Positions 45,384 through 57,433 of a stretch of 64,000 bases of DNA are shown here, piece by piece. Positions within the stretch are counted from its first letter, which is position 1; each line of letters starts with the position of its first letter. The DNA lies in contig CM053328.1 of the NCBI GenBank assembly GCA_028583605.1, forward strand, positions 8,572,782-8,636,781, given 5' to 3'. The translations under genes were made by a program, and so were the position numbers. This DNA comes from Dastarcus helophoroides. Lineage: Eukaryota; Arthropoda; Insecta; Coleoptera; Bothrideridae. The notes under the pieces were generated by a model. That model was given only the letters and a program-made list of their open reading frames with translations. It did not search any database and had not been told where the DNA came from.

Positions 45384-45667
45384 AATAACACACAGAAATA
45401 ATAATAAAGTGCTGTTGCAGTAAAAATATCATAGAAAATAAAAGTCGAATACTATTCTACAAAAAATTAATAAATCGTTATATTAAAATTATTCTTTATT
45501 CAAAACAATTAGGTTATGTTATTTTTTGTCCCTTAGCCTTTTATTTGTCTCCATTCCAATTTGATGGGATTAAATTCGCAAAGATAGGGAAGCAATTTCA
45601 AAACAGTAAAGTTGTATTCCTTTGCCATCTCATCAGTCACATCGCTGGGAATAATAATAGCCTGATA

Positions 45668-46593
45668 TGTAGATGATATTTTTACTGTTTTTGACACAAA
45701 AAAATCAAAATTTAGATAATTTCATTGATGTTTTAAATTCACGTTTTCCAACAGTTAAATTCACCGTAGAATTAGAGAAAGAAGCCGCTTTACCATTTTT
45801 AGACACTTTAGTTATTAGGAATAAAAATAGATTAGAATTTGATGTATATAGGAAAGATTCCAGTACCTTCCGCTATATAACTTCCTATTCTAACCATTGC
45901 ATACAACACAAAATGGCAAGCTTCAACTTCCTTGCCCATCGCCTTCTGAGTCTTCCTCTTAGTAGGGAAAGATTCAGAAAGGAGTTGAAGACAATTAAAC
46001 ATATAGCTGAAGTTAATGGATTCGATCCAAATATTATTTATAAAATTATTAATAAGAAAAAATTTAAATGTGAATTGGTGAATACTACAACTTTCCGAGC
46101 TGATGAAAACAAAAACTTTAAATTCGTCTCACTTCCATTTGAACCCTCGCTCACGCAAGGTTTGGGTGGAATTTTACGAAATCAGGGTTTTAGAGTTATT
46201 TATACTTCTAACGGAAAATTAAATTCGCTTTTGGGTAGTTTAAAAGATAAAGTAGAGCAAACAGATAAGTCTGGTATTTACCAAATTTCATGTAGGGATT
46301 GTCCTCAAAAGTATGTCGGACAAACTAGACGATCTCTTAAAATCCGACTGAAAGAACATTTGGCTCATTTGAGGTACGGAAGAACTGAGAAGTCAAGTGT
46401 GGCTCGACATGCTTTTGAATTAGATCATAGGATAGATAATAATATTAAATTGTTAAGAGTAGTTAATAAGAATTATATGTTAAATACATGTGAGAGCTTA
46501 GCCATCCATAAGGCTGGAAACAACCTTATGAATGGTTGCGCTGGACCTTTAGGCCATTCATCTCTGTTAAAAATAGTTAAGGTTGATAGATAA
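45668..46593 (+). pseudogene. Penelope-like RT C-terminus plus GIY-YIG endonuclease
   Basis: The main open frame is 45673-46593 (306 codons). YVDDIFTVFDT of the RT active site is read at 45666-45698 in another frame, so a frameshift near an A run (about 45702) follows truncation. Residues about 11-150 are the Penelope RT thumb/linker (PFLDTLVIR, VYRKDSSTFRYITSYSNHC, LPLSRERFRKEL). The endonuclease follows: GIYQISCRDC (201-210, GIY and the CxxC of the zinc finger), KYVGQT (213-218, YVG), R225 and H229 in IRLKEH, His246/252 completing the CCHH finger, and E274 in CESLAIHKAG as catalytic Glu. The nuclease nicks target DNA for priming. The nuclease domain looks intact; the RT is truncated, so the copy is dead. 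Confidence 0.88.
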
Positions 46594-46703
46594 GAAATTG
46601 TGACATAACGACGTGTATGATTGGATGCGCATTCGGGTGCGGCCGATCACGCACGAAGTGAATATTCTTAGTATATAAGGGTTAATTTTAAGATTAGATG
46701 TTA

Positions 46704-46753
46704 GTTTCTCTATGAAGATGACAGCTTGGCTGTCGAAACGCGTTAGAGCAACC
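46704..46753 (+). ncRNA. Hammerhead-like motif at the 3' end of the Penelope element
   Basis: TTCTCT, ATGAAGA (C3 of the CUGANGA core changed to A), T, GACAGC-TTG-GCTGTC, GAAA, CGCGT, T, AGAG. Stem II differs from the 6.3- and 45-kb copies (GATAGC/GCTATC type) by paired changes, which supports a real RNA helix. The ACGCGT palindrome would make a minimal stem III, as in dimer-active hammerheads. This copy is probably inactive because of the C3 change. Confidence 0.5.
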
Positions 46754-46783
46754 TTTGTTGTGTTTTTTAATTTTTCTTGGTTT

Positions 46784-46813
46784 CAGGGGACAAGTTCTAA
46801 CCTAACCTAACCA
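46784..46813. repeat. Telomere-like CCTAA repeats in the Penelope 3' end
   Basis: TTCTAACCTAACCTAACCAA contains about three CCTAA units, the insect telomeric repeat. They replace the ATTTGTATTTCAATTTTTG segment present at this place in the other family-2 copies. Confidence 0.5.
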
Positions 46814-46924
46814 AGGACCAGTCCGTTCCATCAAAAAAATTCCATCAAATAGCCTGATGAATAAAACCTAGGAGTTTAGACCTAACTATGTCTGCTTTGT
46901 AACGAATTTCTTCCTGATAATCTT

Positions 46925-49250
46925 CAGGTTTCTTTGAGATGACCTATTTCAACAAGGCTTAGCTCGGACCACAACCCAGTAATGAGGACCATCGGAGATG
47001 ATCGTGGATCCAAGCCTCCAGAAACCTGCAAGAAAACAAACTGGACACAGTTCAGGGAGTATCTAGCAGCAAGCTTGGAAGAGCCTGGAGACATTAACAC
47101 AAACGATGACATCAACGCAGCGGTGGAAAGACTGGAAATCACCATAATAGATTCAATTCTGGCAGTGACCAAAACTTTCCGGCGTATAGAAGGAGGGAAA
47201 CCACTGCCAAATGATGAAAATGATTAGAAGGAAAAATTGTGCCAGGAAGAGAGCAAGACTGACCAATCTGGAATCAGATAATGGGGAAGTCAACAGGCTC
47301 ATCCACGAGCTCAGGTATGAGCTTCGAGAGCACAAAATTCTTAAGTTTCATGAACACCTAAAAAGTTGCAACCTCGAAACTCCATCAAATCTCTGGCGCA
47401 CAGCTAAAGCGCTAAGAGGAGATAGAAAACCAATCCCATCGATATACGGACCTAAAGGAATGGCTTACTCAGATCAGGATAAGGCCGCAGCTTTCGCTGA
47501 GACCTTTGAACCACACCGTCAGGCCGCACTTGAAGAAGTGGACTTGAACTTCGTAGAGGAGGTGTAAGAAGAGGTTCAAGTTCTTCAGGAGAAAGTGCCA
47601 GAAAAAGGCGACGTTATCCAACCGACTAACGAGAAGGAAATCCAAAGCTTTCAGCGCAAGCTAAACGTCAAAAAGTCTCCAGATCCAGACGGAAATCCAA
47701 ATCAAGCTCTAAAGTCTCTTCCGGACCAAGCTGTCAAATGCTTTGCAGCAATAGTCAGTTCCATGTTTAAGTACCGGTATTTTCCCACAAGATGGAAGAC
47801 TAAAAACGTTATTTTTATTCCTAAGCCAGCTAAGGATTGGAAATTTTCCCAAAATTACAGGCCAATTAGCCTCTTATCCATCTTGGGTAAGGTGGCGGAA
47901 AGGATTTTGAGAACGCGTCTGCAGAATATCATCAGCGATCGCGACATCATTTCTAAGGAAAAATTTGGATTCCAACCTATGCACTCTACCTTAGACCAGC
48001 TGCTGAGAGTGGTTGAAACAATCACTCAACGCATGAACTGGAAGCAGGTAGTTAAAGCTATTTTCTTCGATATTTCCAAGGCATTTGACACAGTTTCGCA
48101 CCAAGGACTAGTTTTCAAGATGCACCAGTTTGGAATACCTCTAACAATGGTTCAAATGGTAAACTCGTTCCTGGACCAGCGCTCATTTAGAGCAAAGATG
48201 GGACAGGGATTATTAAACCAGTTTAGGCTACAGTATGGGGTGCCTCAAAGTTCTGCCTTGTCACCTCTTCTGTATTCTCTGTTCACAGCAGACATCCCGA
48301 GAACGAATCCAGTAATCGACCACACTTTATTGGCAACTTATGCAAACGACACAGCTTTGGTGGCGTACTCTTACAGTCCAGGTCACCGGGCGACTTCAGG
48401 AGGCAACAGACAGTCCCCTAGATTACTTCTGTCAATGGAGAATCCAAGTCAACGCAGACAAGACCCAAGCAGCCTTTTTCACCAAAAGAAGACTCCAACC
48501 ATATGGACATGTAAATGTCTATGGGCAAAACGTCGACTGAAGACTTCAAGCGAAGTATCTAAATGTAATTCTTGATAAAAGACTTACATTCTAGGCAGAC
48601 ATCGATTCTGCAGTGTCCTAAGCCAAAATGCTGAAGGGACTGCTGCAAGCGATGATTGGTAGAAATAGTAGCCTGTCCATTGGACTTAAAGTGTTACTAT
48701 ACAATTCAATCATAAGACCAGCGATGATCTACGCATCTGTAGCTTGGTCACAGGCGACGGGTAATCAGATGAAGAAACTCCAGGTGTTCCAGAACGTCTT
48801 TCTAAGACAAGCCATGGACGCTCCACGGTTTGTGAAAAACAATCAACTCCATAGGCAAGCTGAACTACCTTTGGTAACAGATTTTCTTAGGAAAAATAAT
48901 TCCAGGGCGATGGTGAGAGCGGAAACGCATCCCAACGAACTAGTTCGACAGGTAGTCGATTACGATCCAAACGTCCCAACCAGGATTAGGAGACCAAGGA
49001 TGGTCTTCTAGACTACGACTTTTATTTCGGAAATTTTTGTTTTGTTTGTTTCTTACGTCTTAGACAAAACAGCTTACAATAGTGCTCCAGCACTATTGTA
49101 CCTATTGTTCCGACGGAGGGATTGGGGCTCAAGGGCCCGGCCCGAAGAAGTTGGGGTTTTTATTCGGTACCCGTAGTTTGAGCGGAAGTCCGACACTATC
49201 TGGGTACCTTCCCAGATGTCCTTAACAGATTTTCCCCTACTTAAAAAAAA
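46925..49250 (+). pseudogene. Jockey-like non-LTR retrotransposon, dead copy
   Basis: Begins in the C-terminal part of the apurinic-like endonuclease (STRLSSDHNPVMRTIGDD, 46945-46990). A connecting region follows (46982-47227; shift to 47211-47567 with an in-frame TAA at 47565). The RT domain (47595-48575) has FIPKPAKDWKFSQNYRPISL, motif A FFDISKAFDTV, motif B GVPQSSALSPLLYSL and motif C as TYANDTAL, where the first catalytic Asp of the usual ADD is Asn. A frameshift near 48390 leads to NADKTQAAFF (48340-48540), and the C-terminal region is at 48628-49011 (LYNSIIRPAMIYASVAWSQA, QNVFLRQAMDAP). The 3' UTR with GC-rich GGGCTCAAGGGCCCGGCCC ends in an A run about 49242-49249. Multiple lesions; no function now. 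Confidence 0.85.
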
Positions 49251-52200
49251 TCTTCAACAAAACCATCCTCTTATTATTTTTTAAAAATGCTCCTTTGTAA
49301 ACTGCTAGCATTAAATTCGTAGTTTAAAACGTCAGGTTTTTTAAACTTTTTAGCAAAAAGCAAATTTTTCAAAAATTCAAATTCATAAAAATTCCAAGAT
49401 TTGAAAAACTGTATAGTTTTGGAAAAAAAGGCTAAATTTAAAAAAAAAATCGAAATTTTGAAAAAAATTTGGAATTCTTCGGAAATCAAATATTCGAGGA
49501 AAAGTCAAAATTTTAATGATAGATCGAAATTTTCAGAAAACGGTGAGATCCAAAAAAAATTAAGAAAAGTCGAAATTTTTGATAGAGTTTTTAAAAAGGG
49601 AGTCAAATTTATATAAAAGTCGAAACCTCTGAAATAAAGTAAAAATTGGATAGGTAGAACTTCGAGAAATAGACAGAATTTTAAACCAAGGTTGAAATTT
49701 TCAGAAAAAAGTGCAAATTTTGGAATAGGATGAAAGTTTAAAAATAAAACTTACAGTAATGGAATCACCAAAAGGAAAAAATAATTTTGAAAGAATCGAA
49801 ATTTTGAGCAAAGTTTGAAATCTTGTGTCAAAATTTAGTATAAATTAACAAAGTATTTAAATGTCCAGGAAACGTTGAAGTTTTGGAAAAAGTAGACATT
49901 TTGGATAAAAGGCAAAATTGCGAAAGAGTTGAAATTTTCAAAATAAGTCAAATTTTGGAAAATGTGGACTTTTAAAAAAATGAAAAAGTTGGAATTCTAA
50001 ATTTTCAAGATATGTCGAAAATTTTGATTAAAAATAAAATAAGATTTTTTAAAAAGGTCATTTTCAGAAAGGACATACCTTTTGAGAAAAACTCGAAATC
50101 CTTCAAAATATTCAAATTTTCAAAAATATGTAATTCTTTTAGAGAAGTCAAACTTGGGAACATTTTAAAAAAGCTATACATTTTCGACAAGTAGGAAAAT
50201 TAAACGAAAGGTGAAATTTTATAAAATAAGTCAAACATTTTAAAGTCGAAATTTTTCACAAAATTCAAAGATTCAAGATAAAGTCAATTATATTCAAACA
50301 TTTCTAAATTCTAAATTCTAAATTTTTTGTTGATGGGAATATCCACTGTTTTATATAATTGATATTTTAGCAAAAAATTCATTTTACCTCTGTTTTTGAA
50401 CATCCCGTTTTTTTTTTTTATTTATGATCGATTGCAAATCCCAATTGTTTTCAAAATCATTTTACTTTTTTGAAAATTCTGACTAACTGAAAACCTCAAT
50501 CTTTTTAAAAATTTTGAGTACAAAATTTTTTTGAAGAACTCCACTTTATATGAAAAATTCGGATTTCAAATTAAAGGACTTTTTAGAAAATTTTTAGGTG
50601 TTTGTAGTTTTTTTTTTTTTGTTGAAAATTTCAACCTCTCTGAAACTTCGATATTTAAAACTTTCCTTTTTTTTAATTTACACTTCCTATAAAAATATTC
50701 TTTTTTTTAAATATTGGCCTTTTCTCAAAATTTTGCTTATTTTGAAAATTTCTATACTTATTTCAAAATTTTCACTTTTTTGCATTTTTTAAAATTATTT
50801 TCAACTTTATCTCCAAAATTTATTATTTCTCCAAAAATTGGCTTTACTTTTTTAAAATGTGTCTTTTTTCCTTTCCATTTTTCTTAAAATTTGGCTCTGT
50901 CTGAAGATGTTGACTTTTATTTCAAAATTCTATTTCTCGAAATATTAATAGTTTCCGATTTTTTTATTACAAATTTAAATCCATATTTTATTAAAAGAGG
51001 TAAAAATTTGGGGACAAAGATTTTTTAGGAATTTAAACTACTTTCTTAAACTTCCCATAATATGTCAGAATTTAGATAACAAAGTAAATATTTATGTCTT
51101 TTTATCCATTTTTTCGCCAAAATTCATTTAGTTTCTAAAAAGTCAGTCAAAGTTTTAATAAATGCCGTAATAATTAAAAAAAAATATTATTTTGATAATT
51201 TCTGGAGAAGCAATATTATTTGGGAATTAAATCTTTTTGAAAATTTTGGATTTTCTTTAAAAATTTAATTTTACTTATTTTAAAAATGTAGAATCAAAGT
51301 TTTGACTTTTCCTAGAGGTTTTTACTTTATTTTTAAAAAATTAAATTTATTTTCTAAATTTCATAGTTTGACTCGAACTCTAAACTTTTTTTGTAGCTTG
51401 TGAAATTTCTTTAAATGAAAATTTCATCTTTTTACAAAAGATGTGCTTTTTTTGGAAATGGTGACTTTCTGACCTTATTTTCATTCTTTTCTGAAGAATT
51501 CGATTTTTATGCAAATTATGATTTTTCGAAATTTCGTCATTTGAAAATTTCCATTATATCTGTCTTTTGTAAAAATTTTTACTTTTCCTGGAGGTTTTAC
51601 TTTATTTTTGAAAAATTATGTTTATTTTCTAAATTTCATAGTTTGACTCGAACTCCCGACTTTTTTTGTAGCTTTTGAAATTTTTTTAAATAAAAATTTC
51701 TTTTTTTTATTAAAAGATGTGCTTTTTTATGGAAATAGTGACTTTATGATCGTATTTTCATTCTTTTCTGAAGAATTCGGTTTTTATGCAAATTATGATT
51801 TTTTGAAATTTCGTCATTCGAAAATTTCCATTATATCTTCTTTTGTAAAAATTTTGATTCCATATTTTAGCATTTTTATCGAAATATTAACATTTTGTAA
51901 ATTCTAAATATTGATTTATTAAAAAAATAACAAAAAAAGTGGAAAAGAAAAAAGGTCGAAATTTCCAAAATTAAATTAAAATTTTGAGAAGAAATCAAAA
52001 TTTTGGCAGTGCAGGTTTACAAACATAAGTGAAAATTCCAAGAAAAGTCAAAATTACGATAAAAGTGGATGTCTTAAAATATCGAAAATTTCAAAAAAAA
52101 GGTCGAAATCTCAAAATAAGTTACTAAATTAAGTAAAGTGCAATAAAAATCGACTTCTCCAAAAACAGTAGTAATTTTTAAAAGCTCAATATTTTGAAAT

Positions 52201-52450
52201 ATAGGTCGAAATTTTAATAGAAGTCAGTATTTTCAAAAGAATATACATCTTCAAAGAAAGTTGAAATATTCAAAAGTGATCGCCACTTTAAAAAAAATTA
52301 GAGAAAAGACGAAATTTAAAAAAGAAGGATAAACCTGTTTAAAAATGTCGAAAATTTATACTCGGACTTTTCAAAAAAGTTGAAATTATAAAATGTAAAT
52401 TTTGAAAAACGGGTCGAAATTTTTAAAAGAAAAATTTATATTTTGTATTT
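49251..52450. repeat. Degenerate arrays with strand switches at about 50290 and 51920
   Basis: A-rich to about 50290, T-rich to about 51910, A-rich again to 52440. Within the T-rich part 51415-51680 is repeated at 51680-51870 (GAATTCGNTTTTTATGCAAA, AAATTTCGTCATT), a direct tandem duplication with a period of about 300 bp. Frames of 60-87 codons here follow the repeat and are rejected. Confidence 0.6.
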
Positions 52451-52642
52451 TTTTTTGTATTCGTCAAAACGAACTTTATGAATTCTTTTTTTTTTAGGCT
52501 ATTATTTAATCTCTAATAATATATATATATATATAATAATAATATCTGTAATATAAATTATAACATTCATGGCGCTAAAGTTGACATTACATTGTGTATG
52601 TGTCCTTTAGTTGACAGTTTATTTTGTATTACTAAATAAACA
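52451..52642. other. Short unassigned spacer with (AT)n
   Basis: Contains a short (AT)n at about 52518-52535 and complex DNA. No gene seen. Confidence 0.4.
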
Positions 52643-53086
52643 AAATTCACAGATTTCGCAATCCTTGCAACCAACGGAGACATTGGAAATGACCAAATAG
52701 GAACATAATTAACACTTTATTTAACATACAAGGTTATACAGGGTATTTACAAATTTCAAAGACAACGCTTGGCAGTTGATTCGGAATGATAAATAAATAC
52801 GAATTACGAAAAACAAATAATAAACAATGTTTACTTTTCGAATTGCAGACTTTCAAAGTTGTTATAAAAAATAATTTAATTTCTATTTCATAACCTCTTT
52901 ACCGATCGTGTTGAAATATGAAACCTTTATTTATTTAGATTAAAGGCTAGAATCTTAGTGACGTCGACCCTTGTGTTACCCGACACCCCTTGAAATTCCC
53001 CACGACAATTATCTATGTATCTTCGAAGTAGTAAATAATAATAATTACATAAAATATGTATTGATTTACAACAATACGTATTACGT
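52643..53086. repeat. Dispersed repeat A, copy 2
   Basis: Near-identical to 11110-11556, same orientation, with a 10-bp addition (AGGTTATACA region). Confidence 0.75.
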
Positions 53087-54570
53087 TTAGTTTTTATTTT
53101 TTTTATAGCTAATTAAAATGTCGTTAAGGCTGACTGTGTTGAAAGTGTTTGCAGATGTGTTTTACACCACATGAATTTTATGGCTCTTCACAGTTTGTTT
53201 GAACCCCCTGGTTGGATAAGTAGTACATTTCAGAAATTTGTCATTCCGACAAGTGGTTTTTAGATATTCTGTCATCCCTATTTTTTCCAAGTTTAAAAAT
53301 CATTTTATTGATACTGAATGTGCCTTCTTTCCTTTTTGAAAGGCAACGTTACAAGGAATAGAACACAGGGTGCTCGTAAGTAGTAATTGTCTTGAAAGTG
53401 TTATTCGTGGCCTTTTCTTCTTGGGATAAAAGTATTTTGTTTTCAGTTTCCTCTTGATCCTAAAATTTATTGCCCCAGTCATGTAATTGTTCTTCCTGAC
53501 AAGAATTTATGGTCTTTGAATTGCATGTCACACTTTTGTTTTTTTGAATGGACTTTTAAAGGACCAGCTGCATTCAACCCGATTTGATTTCATGAAAATA
53601 AAGTTAATGTTTTCTGATTTCAATTACTCCCAAAATGAACTTGTTTTAGTTAATAAATCTATTTAGATTATTTCGCATTGAAATCAGGATCATATAAAAA
53701 AACATTAGAGGGCAGTTGAATGGCAAATTTATCAATCTTAAAAATTGGGGTTCTGTGATTTTGTCTATCATATTCCAGATTACACGTGAATTCGTTTAGA
53801 TGTGATTTGATTCATATGGTACATTAATTCAAACTCTTTTAAAGAAAATTACAATTTTTTAACTAATGCTGAAGTAATGATGTTCGCTTGACACTCTGGA
53901 TTTAACAACGCTGGACATTGTTTAAAGTTACTGCACCTATTTCTAATTAAAACTAGAGCTGTACTGGTTGTACAGATTGCCATTTTCGCTTTGCATGATC
54001 GTTTAATTTTTCCGCTCTTATGGGAATAATAAATAAAAGTAATTCCCTTTTTTGCCGAAAGCTCTAAAACCTTTATTACAGTTAATTGGTTGTCTTGGAC
54101 CGGGTTGTGTGGTTCTTGTAAATTAAAAAATGTTTAGGACGGTTGTGACCCGTTCTTTTATTTTAAAGCGGTCTTGCAGCAACTCTATTGCATAATTAAT
54201 TAATAATAATAATTAGCTGATAATGACAATGATTCAATAACGTCACTTGAATCTCCTTCCACAGAATCGCAAAGATAATGAAATTTCCTAATATCAAAAA
54301 TACGCTTGTTGTAATGAACTGACCACTTAAATGAATCTAAAAACAAAAATGGGAAGCGATGAGGGCTTTAAATTAGCAACAGATATGGTATTTAATTATC
54401 TCGAGCCGTTTAATAATGACAGAGTGAATCTGATTGAATTAGTAAATTTCAATTTATGTCAGTTAAAATTTTATCGGGTGTTTAAATGAAAAAGTCATCA
54501 AGTGTGCTCTAAGTTTTTTAGAAGAGAACGTAGCGAACCCGGCATTCGATTACTTATTCATTATTTTTTC
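53087..54570. other. Complex DNA between repeats A and B, partly exon-like
   Basis: Not array-like. The minus strand around 53580-53300 has short open pieces (a Lys/Arg-rich 60-codon frame at 53482-53300) without recognisable homology. A candidate terminal exon lies at 54200-54336. Confidence 0.35.
54200..54336 (-). CDS. Candidate last exon, unknown protein
   Basis: On the minus strand a strong polypyrimidine acceptor (TTTTTGTTTTTAG) is followed by 44 open codons including FKWSVHYNKRIFDIRKF and DSVEGDSSDVIESLSLS, a TAA at 54200 and an AATAAA about 40 bases on. The signals and the acidic, low-AT codon use are gene-like, but no upstream exon or homologue was recognised. It may belong to a decayed transposon. 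Confidence 0.25.
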
Positions 54571-56468
54571 CGTCAAGGGTCATTTTGACGTCCTATTTAT
54601 CCAGAGAGGTTAAAATTTTCTAACCTAAAGAAAACAGTCTAGAAATCTATTTTACTCTTCTTTACAAAATTATGCGCTTATGCTTTCAAAATAATTATAA
54701 ACACAAATTTTGGGCTTTTCCGAAATTTAATAATTTCTTCCACAATTTCCAATTTTTTAAATTTTTACATTAAACTTGCAATTCTGTGTTTTTTCTTAAA
54801 ACTTCGGATTTCAAACGGATTCAAAATTTGAACATCAGTCTTGCGAGTTTAACGCCAGATATTGCATTAAAAAAATAAATATAGAGTATTTTCTTGAAAC
54901 TATGACTTTTTCATAAAATTCCCCCACCTTTCAAAATGTCATTTATTTTTCTTAAACTGTCAATAAATATTTACGTTTTGTTTAAAATTTTCATGTTAAA
55001 TAATAAATTCTAAATATTTCTAAAGATTTTGACTTATTTTCGAAATTATGTCTTTAGCCTAAAAAATTCTTAAAATTATAAATATATAAACTCGAAAACT
55101 CAAGATTTTTTATCGAAATTTTGTAATGTCAATTTTTTTTCGAAATTTAAAATCCCCTTTTTTATTAAATCATGAGTGGTGGGTTTCCTCAAATTTTAAA
55201 ATCCCAAAATTCAAACTTTACTTTCTATTCCTACAATAAAGGTTTCAACCAGTGTTAAAGCTTTAATTTTTTATTTTTAAGGTTTTAAATTTAATCAAGA
55301 CTCTTTTTTTAAGAACACAAGTCTTTTATTTAAAATCTTGACTTTAAATAAAATATTTTAATTTTTTTCAGTTGCAAAATTTTATCTTTAACCTAAAAAT
55401 GTTGACATATGTTTTGAAATTTTAGAACATTATGAATTTTTTGAAATTCTGGAATATTTTCCTAAAATTGTCTATTTTTTTTTACTATTTTTCTCGCAAC
55501 TTTTCTGAATTCAAAATTTTGGCCTTACTTAGCTATTTTTTTTTATTTTCGACCTTAATATCGAAGTATTCGACTTGAGATTTCCAGTGAAAACTTGAAT
55601 ATTCAAATATTTTTCTTTCGACTTTTTTCTATTTTTAAGGTTATTTCTGCAATGTTTATCTTTTCTAAATTTACAGTTTCCATTAGCCAAATTTCTTCTG
55701 AAAGATTATTTTTTAAATTGAAATATACTCGTATAACCAAATAGACTACAAAATAATTTAAATCAAAATAATATTAAGGCATCTATGCTCATGGCTCTTG
55801 AAAGAAATATTTTAGTAGAAAGCGAAAACAATGAAATATTAAAATATATTTAATCTACAAGCAAAAATTTGTCAACTTTATTGTAAAAGTAATTTACATT
55901 TATTTGAGCCCTAAAAATTATAAGTGCAGATATTTTACCACATTCGTTTACTGAGTCATTCAAGACAGTACGTGAATTGGATTTAGGGTAAGAGTTTACA
56001 GCATAATACTGGAATTATAACCCCTCACTTAAGGGTCGCTGACTTGGGTAGCCCGTGTAAACTTCAGAACCTTTTGCGCATCTTTACATGCTCACAATAC
56101 CGCCTACTGTGTTCAGTTTTTGTTAGCGGTGTTTTCGTACTTAATTCACTAGATTCTCTATTTTCAATCTCTCGTAAACGTTTTTTACGCTCTCAATATG
56201 TCTTACACTTTTCGCTGTTTTTCATACTCTTAATATCCATAGCTCATAGCCTTATCCAATGAAACGTCACTGGATTAAACGAATATGGTGCTCTGCGGTG
56301 AACTGTAAACTTAACATTCTCCCATAGTTTCATGCTGGCCTCTCGACGCCGAGAGCGCTCGACTGGCGATTCGAGTATGTCCGACCGACCGACACCTTGT
56401 TCTCTCAAGCTTGAATGAAAACCCGAAACTTCACCCCATATCTCAACATAAACATTTCCAATGTTAAA
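54571..56468. repeat. Dispersed repeat B, copy 2 (about 1.9 kb)
   Basis: Matches 15632-17811 in the same orientation, lacking its about 300-bp segment 15715-16015. It ends at CATTTCCAATGTTAAAA. The 56044-56262 frame is also present in part in copy 1 but is not a recognisable protein. Confidence 0.8.
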
Positions 56469-56509
56469 ATGAATTTTGTACATTATATGTTATCGTTTAT
56501 ATTGTAAAA

Positions 56510-56684
56510 TTCAAAAGTAATTGAAAATGTAATTGCTTTGTAATTAATTCCTTTTTCTAAGTAATGGGTAACTGAATTACCTTTTAACCAATGGTAATGT
56601 AATTTGAAGTAATTACATTCCTTTTACAGAAAAAGTAATGGGTAATGTAATGATTCCTTTTTAAAAGTCATTTGCCCAGCTCTG
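56510..56684. mobile_element. hAT-like non-autonomous fragment (one terminus)
   Basis: Repeated TAATGTAATTAC/GTAATGGGTAATGTAATG motifs lead to the terminus TTTGCCCAGCTCTG at 56684. Its reverse complement CAGAGCTGGGC resembles ends of hAT-type miniature elements with internal TAATGTAATTAC repeats. The opposite end was not found. Confidence 0.4.
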
Positions 56685-57243
56685 TGTACAAACCAATTTA
56701 TATTTTCACTTACATTTTTACCATCTCTTAATAAATTCAACTCCAAGTTGTAGCATTAGCTGAAAAGAAATCCTGTTGAAATTGACAAAAGTAGATACTT
56801 TCCAAATCGCGGGAGATGTATCATTATTATACGCCAGGAAATCAAGAAAAGTCACCAAAGGGAGGCAATTTAAAGTTAAAAATTACGTTCTGAAGTTTCT
56901 CACTTAAACGCAACTCGTACACGTGTAAATCTTCAACTCGGTGCTGTCAAAAGTAATAAAATATTTTATAAAGTCGAAAATATTAAAGTTTCGTTTCGGA
57001 TTCTCTTCCGGATGTCGAGGATTCCGGATGAAAATATACAACGCAATTTTAAGAGCGACGTTTATTGTCTCACCTTGAATAAAAGGATGCTCGTTAAAAA
57101 TTTTTAAAAAGGATTAATTAATTAGAATAGGACTTTCTTTCGATAATTGTGTTGTGGTGGAGCACTTCCTAAATACAAGGAAATTCTAACAAATCCACTA
57201 TTTCTTTTATACATTTCAAATTTTTGCTTGAAGTTGCTACTTT

Positions 57244-57433
57244 AAGGCCGTTTTTAGAGTCACGCGGGTAGCACCCGTCACCCGCGCGCGTGTAGGCAGA
57301 ATACATTTGTTTGCAGCAAGTTATTTAGAGTGGAACAGGTGACCGCGTGCGGGTGCGTCGCTGCAAACACATGTATCCTACCTACCCGCGCGCGGGTGAC
57401 GGATGCCACCCGCGTGACTCTAAAAACGGCCTT
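57244..57433. mobile_element. Short GC-rich MITE
   Basis: 190 bp with inverted ends AAGGCCGTTTTTAGAGTCAC and GTGACTCTAAAAACGGCCTT; the arms continue through ACCCGCGCGCG-type sequence to give about 50-60-bp inverted repeats. Flanks are TTT on the left and AGTTT on the right. Superfamily unclear, perhaps PIF/Harbinger-like with a 3-bp T(A/T)A target. It is far GC-richer than its surroundings. Confidence 0.8.

Larger units (their letters stand above)
45667..46847 (+). mobile_element. 5'-truncated Penelope-like element with 11-bp TSD
   Basis: Perfect direct repeats AATAGCCTGAT (45656-45666 and 46848-46858) bound an 1181-bp insertion. It starts inside the RT active-site codons (Y)VDDIFTVFD and runs through the RT C-terminus and GIY-YIG endonuclease, then a 3' region with the family-2 ribozyme-like motif and the end sequence AAGGACCAGTCCGTTCCA. 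It shows that the family-2 pLTR fragments around the window belong to this element. Confidence 0.88.

Noticed and set aside
53300..53482. 60-codon basic minus-strand ORF
   Set aside because: No recognisable motif, no splice support, and broken frames around it.
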